Positions 4,521-6,542 of a stretch of 6,542 nt of DNA are shown here, in pieces. This stretch comes from Lachnospiraceae bacterium (GTDB taxonomy: Bacteria > Bacillota > Clostridia > Lachnospirales > Lachnospiraceae). The stretch covers positions 1 to 6,542 of the forward strand of contig CAAEUM010000331.1 of NCBI GenBank assembly GCA_900759225.1, given 5' to 3'. Numbering within the stretch: the first letter of the stretch is position 1; each line of letters opens with the position of its first letter. A program made the position numbers and the translations under genes. The notes below the pieces were generated by a model. It worked only from the letters and a program-made list of their open reading frames with translations. It did no database searches and was not told the DNA's origin.

Positions 4521-5957
4521 ATGAGTAACCATGATAAATATGTGAGCCCGCTTTCAGAGCGCTATGCCAGCAAGGAGATGCAGTATATTTTTTCTCCGGA
4601 TATGAAATTTAAAACCTGGAGAAGGCTGTGGATCGCCCTGGCAGAGACGGAGCATGAGCTGGGGCTTCCTGTGACCCAGGAGCAGATTGATGAGCTGAAA
4701 AGCCATGCAGAGGATATCAATTATGAGGTAGCCAGGGCACGTGAAAAGGAAGTGCGCCATGATGTCATGAGCCATGTATATGCATATGGTGTGCAGTGCC
4801 CCAAGGCGAAGGGCATTATCCATCTGGGAGCTACCTCCTGCTATGTAGGTGACAATACAGATCTGATCATCATGACAGAGGCTTTAAAGCTGGTACGCAA
4901 AAAGCTTCTGAATGTGCTGGCAGAGCTGGCTAAATTTGCAGATACCTATAAAAACCAGCCAACCCTTGCATTTACCCATTTTCAGCCTGCACAGCCTACA
5001 ACGGTAGGAAAAAGGGCTGCACTGTGGATGATGGAGCTTAAGCTGGATCTAGATGATCTGGAATATCTGATCGGCTCTATGCGTCTCCTTGGCTCAAAGG
5101 GGACCACAGGAACCCAGGCAAGCTTTTTAGAGCTGTTTGATGGTGACCATGAAAAGTGCCGCAGGCTGGATGCGCGTATTGCGGAAAAAATGGGCTTTCC
5201 GGGCTGTTACCCTGTATCGGGGCAGACCTATTCCCGCAAGGTGGACAGCCGGGTGCTTGGCGTTCTTTCCGGAATCGCACAGAGCGCTCACAAGTTTTCC
5301 AATGATATCCGCTTGCTGCAGCACTTAAAGGAGGTGGAGGAGCCCTTTGAGAAAAATCAGATCGGGTCTTCTGCCATGGCTTACAAGCGCAATCCTATGC
5401 GTAGCGAGCGCATTGCCTCCCTGTCCAACTATGTAATGAGCGATATGATGAACCCTATGCTGGTGGCTTCCACCCAGTGGTTTGAGCGTACTCTGGATGA
5501 CTCGGCAAACAAACGCCTCTCCATTCCGGAGGGCTTCCTGGCTATAGACGGTATTCTTGATTTATATCTGAATGTAGTGGATGGTCTGGTGGTTTATCCA
5601 AAGGTAATTGAGAAGCATTTTATGGCGGAGCTGCCATTTATGGCAACGGAGAATATCATGATGGACGCAGTAAAGGCGGGAGGTGACCGTCAGGAGCTTC
5701 ATGAACGGATCCGTCAGCTTTCCATGGAGGCAGGAAGGAATGTAAAGGAAAAGGGCCTTGACAATAATCTTCTGGAGCTGATCGCTGCTGACAGCGCCTT
5801 TAATCTGTCCCTGGAGGAGCTCAAAAGGGCCATGGAGCCTATGCGCTATGTAGGCCGTGCGCCCCAGCAGGTAGAGGAATTCCTTGCTGAAGTCATACGA
5901 CCGGTGCTGGAGGAAAATAAAGAGCTTCTGGGCATGAGGGCTGAGATTACGGTATAA
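4521..5957 (+). CDS. purB: Adenylosuccinate lyase, long animal-like form
   Basis: This 478-residue enzyme of the fumarase/aspartase superfamily acts twice in purine synthesis. It releases fumarate from SAICAR to give AICAR, and from adenylosuccinate to give AMP. Visible motifs are SPLSERYAS at residues 9-17, VRHDVMSHV at 78-86 with conserved H80, and HLGATSCYVGDNTDL at 101-115. THFQPAQPTTVGKRAALW at 152-169 contains the presumed catalytic H153, and GQTYSRKVDSRVL spans 234-246. The family signature GSSAMAYKRNPMRSE at 282-296 carries the mobile-loop catalytic serine (S283 or S284). These blocks and the length resemble human ADSL (about 484 residues) more than the roughly 430-residue Bacillus PurB (comparison from memory). 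The signature has Ala287 where many relatives have Pro. It follows purF by 42 nt in the same direction and is the last gene of the cluster, before a strong terminator. Confidence 0.97.
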   Translation: MSNHDKYVSPLSERYASKEMQYIFSPDMKFKTWRRLWIALAETEHELGLPVTQEQIDELKSHAEDINYEVARAREKEVRHDVMSHVYAYGVQCPKAKGIIHLGATSCYVGDNTDLIIMTEALKLVRKKLLNVLAELAKFADTYKNQPTLAFTHFQPAQPTTVGKRAALWMMELKLDLDDLEYLIGSMRLLGSKGTTGTQASFLELFDGDHEKCRRLDARIAEKMGFPGCYPVSGQTYSRKVDSRVLGVLSGIAQSAHKFSNDIRLLQHLKEVEEPFEKNQIGSSAMAYKRNPMRSERIASLSNYVMSDMMNPMLVASTQWFERTLDDSANKRLSIPEGFLAIDGILDLYLNVVDGLVVYPKVIEKHFMAELPFMATENIMMDAVKAGGDRQELHERIRQLSMEAGRNVKEKGLDNNLLELIAADSAFNLSLEELKRAMEPMRYVGRAPQQVEEFLAEVIRPVLEENKELLGMRAEITV

Positions 5958-5966
5958 AAAGAGGTT

Positions 5967-5989
5967 GGGGTAAAAATGTAATTTGCCCC
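5967..5989 (+). other. Small hairpin just after purB
   Basis: GGGGTAAA 5967-5974 pairs with TTTGCCCC 5982-5989, 8 pairs including one T-G, around a 7-nt loop. No T-run follows. It precedes the main terminator by about 20 nt and may simply protect the 3' end of the transcript. Confidence 0.4.
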
Positions 5990-6010
5990 GTTCGATAACT
6001 GGCAGTAAAG

Positions 6011-6038
6011 AGCCGGGGAGCAGATTCCCCGGTTTTTT
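6011..6038 (+). terminator. Intrinsic terminator of the purine cluster
   Basis: CCGGGGA 6013-6019 pairs perfectly with TCCCCGG 6026-6032 around GCAGAT, and two more outer pairs are possible. Six T follow at 6033-6038. This is a canonical rho-independent terminator about 55 nt after the purB stop. Confidence 0.93.
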
Positions 6039-6073
6039 CAATATCATAGGAAAGCTCGTCCTATGATATGAAA
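6036..6073. repeat. Inverted repeat overlapping the terminator T-tract
   Basis: ATATCATAGG 6041-6050 and CCTATGATAT 6060-6069 are perfect complements around a 9-nt spacer. If A6041 is bulged, the pairing extends outward so that TTTCA 6036-6040 pairs with TGAAA 6069-6073, giving about 14 pairs. Neither strand has a T-run after it, so it does not look like a second terminator. It may be an operator or a stable RNA end. Confidence 0.5.
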
Positions 6074-6130
6074 GATGTTTTGCAGGATTCTTTCTTATGT
6101 GCATTTCTTTTGGCTTCGCTGCTTAGGGAG

Positions 6131-6159
6131 TTGCCATTGCTCTTTTGACGTGCTATAGT
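6131..6159 (+). promoter_or_regulatory. Extended -10 promoter of the LysR-type gene
   Basis: TTGCCA at 6131-6136 and TATAGT at 6154-6159 are separated by 17 nt, and TGC directly before the -10 gives an extended -10 element. Transcription would begin near 6166, leaving a leader of about 80 nt that contains the 6173-6216 dyad. Confidence 0.65.
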
Positions 6160-6172
6160 ATTATAAGTATCA

Positions 6173-6216
6173 GTTCAGCCATGCGAAGATTTAGACGAGA
6201 AGATGTATGGCTGAAC
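6173..6216. repeat. Long dyad in the leader of the LysR-type gene
   Basis: GTTCAGCCAT 6173-6182 and ATGGCTGAAC 6207-6216 are perfect 10-bp complements with a 24-nt spacer. The pairing extends inward by a few bases if G-T wobbles are allowed. It starts a few bases downstream of the expected transcription start, so it could be an RNA stem-loop, or an autoregulatory operator whose half-sites lie about three helical turns apart. Confidence 0.55.
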
Positions 6217-6234
6217 AATGGATAAGGGAGTAAT

Positions 6235-6240
6235 GGGGGA
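6235..6240 (+). promoter_or_regulatory. Ribosome binding site that supports a TTG start
   Basis: GGGGGA lies 6 nt before TTG 6247. The only nearby ATG (6243) is out of frame and meets a stop after four codons. An in-frame stop at 6223-6225 rules out any start further upstream in the LysR frame, so TTG 6247 is the best choice. Confidence 0.6.
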
Positions 6241-6246
6241 TCATGC

Positions 6247-6542
6247 TTGAACGTTAATCTTGAATATTATAAAGTATTTTATTATGTCTGTCAGTGCGGC
6301 AGCCTGACAGCAGCAGCCCAGACGCTGTGTATTTCCCAGCCTGCTGTAAGCCAGGCGGTGCGGCAGCTGGAAAAGGAGACTGGCACCATCCTTTTTGTCC
6401 GGACATCTAAGGGAGTGCAGCTGACCCGGGAGGGAGAGCTTCTGTTTCGTTATGTGAAGGAAGGGGTGGAGCTTCTTTTAGAGGGAGGGCAGATGCTGGA
6501 GCGCCTTCTTGACATGGACATGGGTGAGGTGCGGATTGGTGC
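6247..6542 (+). CDS. LysR-family transcriptional regulator, N-terminal part (3' end outside window)
   Basis: An open frame of 98 codons runs off the window end. Translated from TTG as Met it begins MNVNLEYYKVFYYVCQCGSL, the usual opening of a LysR DNA-binding domain. The winged helix-turn-helix covers about residues 5-63. The recognition region, ISQPAVSQAVRQLE at 29-42, is typical, followed by the wing FVRTSKGVQLTREGELL at 50-66. A linker helix rich in Leu and Glu follows, as expected for dimerisation. The ligand-binding domain lies outside the window, so inducer and targets cannot be told. LysR regulators often bind near their own gene and a neighbouring target; here the upstream dyad at 6173-6216 is a candidate site. 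The gene has its own promoter and is separated from purB by a terminator, so it is probably unrelated to purine synthesis. Confidence 0.93.
   Translation, partial: MNVNLEYYKVFYYVCQCGSLTAAAQTLCISQPAVSQAVRQLEKETGTILFVRTSKGVQLTREGELLFRYVKEGVELLLEGGQMLERLLDMDMGEVRIG

Noticed and set aside
5562..6104. 180-codon minus-strand frame over the end of purB
   Set aside because: It is antisense to strongly conserved PurB coding sequence and crosses the terminator; its composition fits a shadow of the real gene.
6068..6148. 26-codon hydrophobic frame between purB and the LysR-type gene
   Set aside because: It has no Shine-Dalgarno site, starts inside the right arm of the 6036-6073 dyad, and lies upstream of the only clear promoter in the gap.
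6145..6173. TTGACG (6145-6150) as the -35 of the LysR-type promoter
   Set aside because: At 17-nt spacing the -10 would be TATCAG, and TATAAG is only 11 nt away; TTGCCA/TATAGT with the extended -10 is clearly better.

Overview
The window is ordinary chromosomal housekeeping DNA. It most likely comes from an anaerobic member of the Clostridia, probably near Lachnospiraceae (inference). The grounds are the purine-rich AGGAGG-type ribosome binding sites, near-consensus sigma-A promoters, moderate GC content, a propeptide-bearing [4Fe-4S]-type PurF of the Bacillus kind, a Gram-positive lipoprotein signal, and a LysR N-terminus of a style common in that group. All confident genes lie on the + strand.

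Layout. Positions 1-1051 hold the end of dapA and a complete dapB, two consecutive steps of lysine/diaminopimelate synthesis, separated by a short gap with a GC-rich hairpin. Positions 1175-1504 encode a small secreted lipoprotein, closed by a strong terminator at about 1554-1586. The right arm and T-tract of that terminator also carry a near-perfect promoter (1565-1593), which points at an unrecognised small basic single-span membrane protein (1623-1955). A 33-codon hydrophobic ORF (1936-2037) overlaps its 3' end and has a textbook Shine-Dalgarno site; it is a candidate only. The same AT-rich stretch contains the promoter for the purine genes (2000-2028).

Positions 2115-5957 hold three enzymes of IMP/AMP synthesis: purC, purF and purB. 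purF and purB are closely spaced (42 nt). purC and purF are separated by 207 nt packed with overlapping, partly mutually exclusive hairpins, a plausible place for differential expression within the cluster. PurF makes phosphoribosylamine from PRPP, PurC makes SAICAR, and PurB cleaves SAICAR and later adenylosuccinate. The PurB resembles the long, animal-type adenylosuccinate lyase more than the shorter Bacillus form.

After purB come a small hairpin, a canonical terminator (6011-6038), a second dyad, a good extended -10 promoter (6131-6159), and a long dyad (6173-6216) in the presumed leader of a LysR-family regulator. That regulator starts at TTG 6247 and runs off the window end. No mobile element, CRISPR array, tRNA or rRNA was seen. 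I found no convincing novel multi-gene system; the most unusual signals are small ORFs and intergenic structures.
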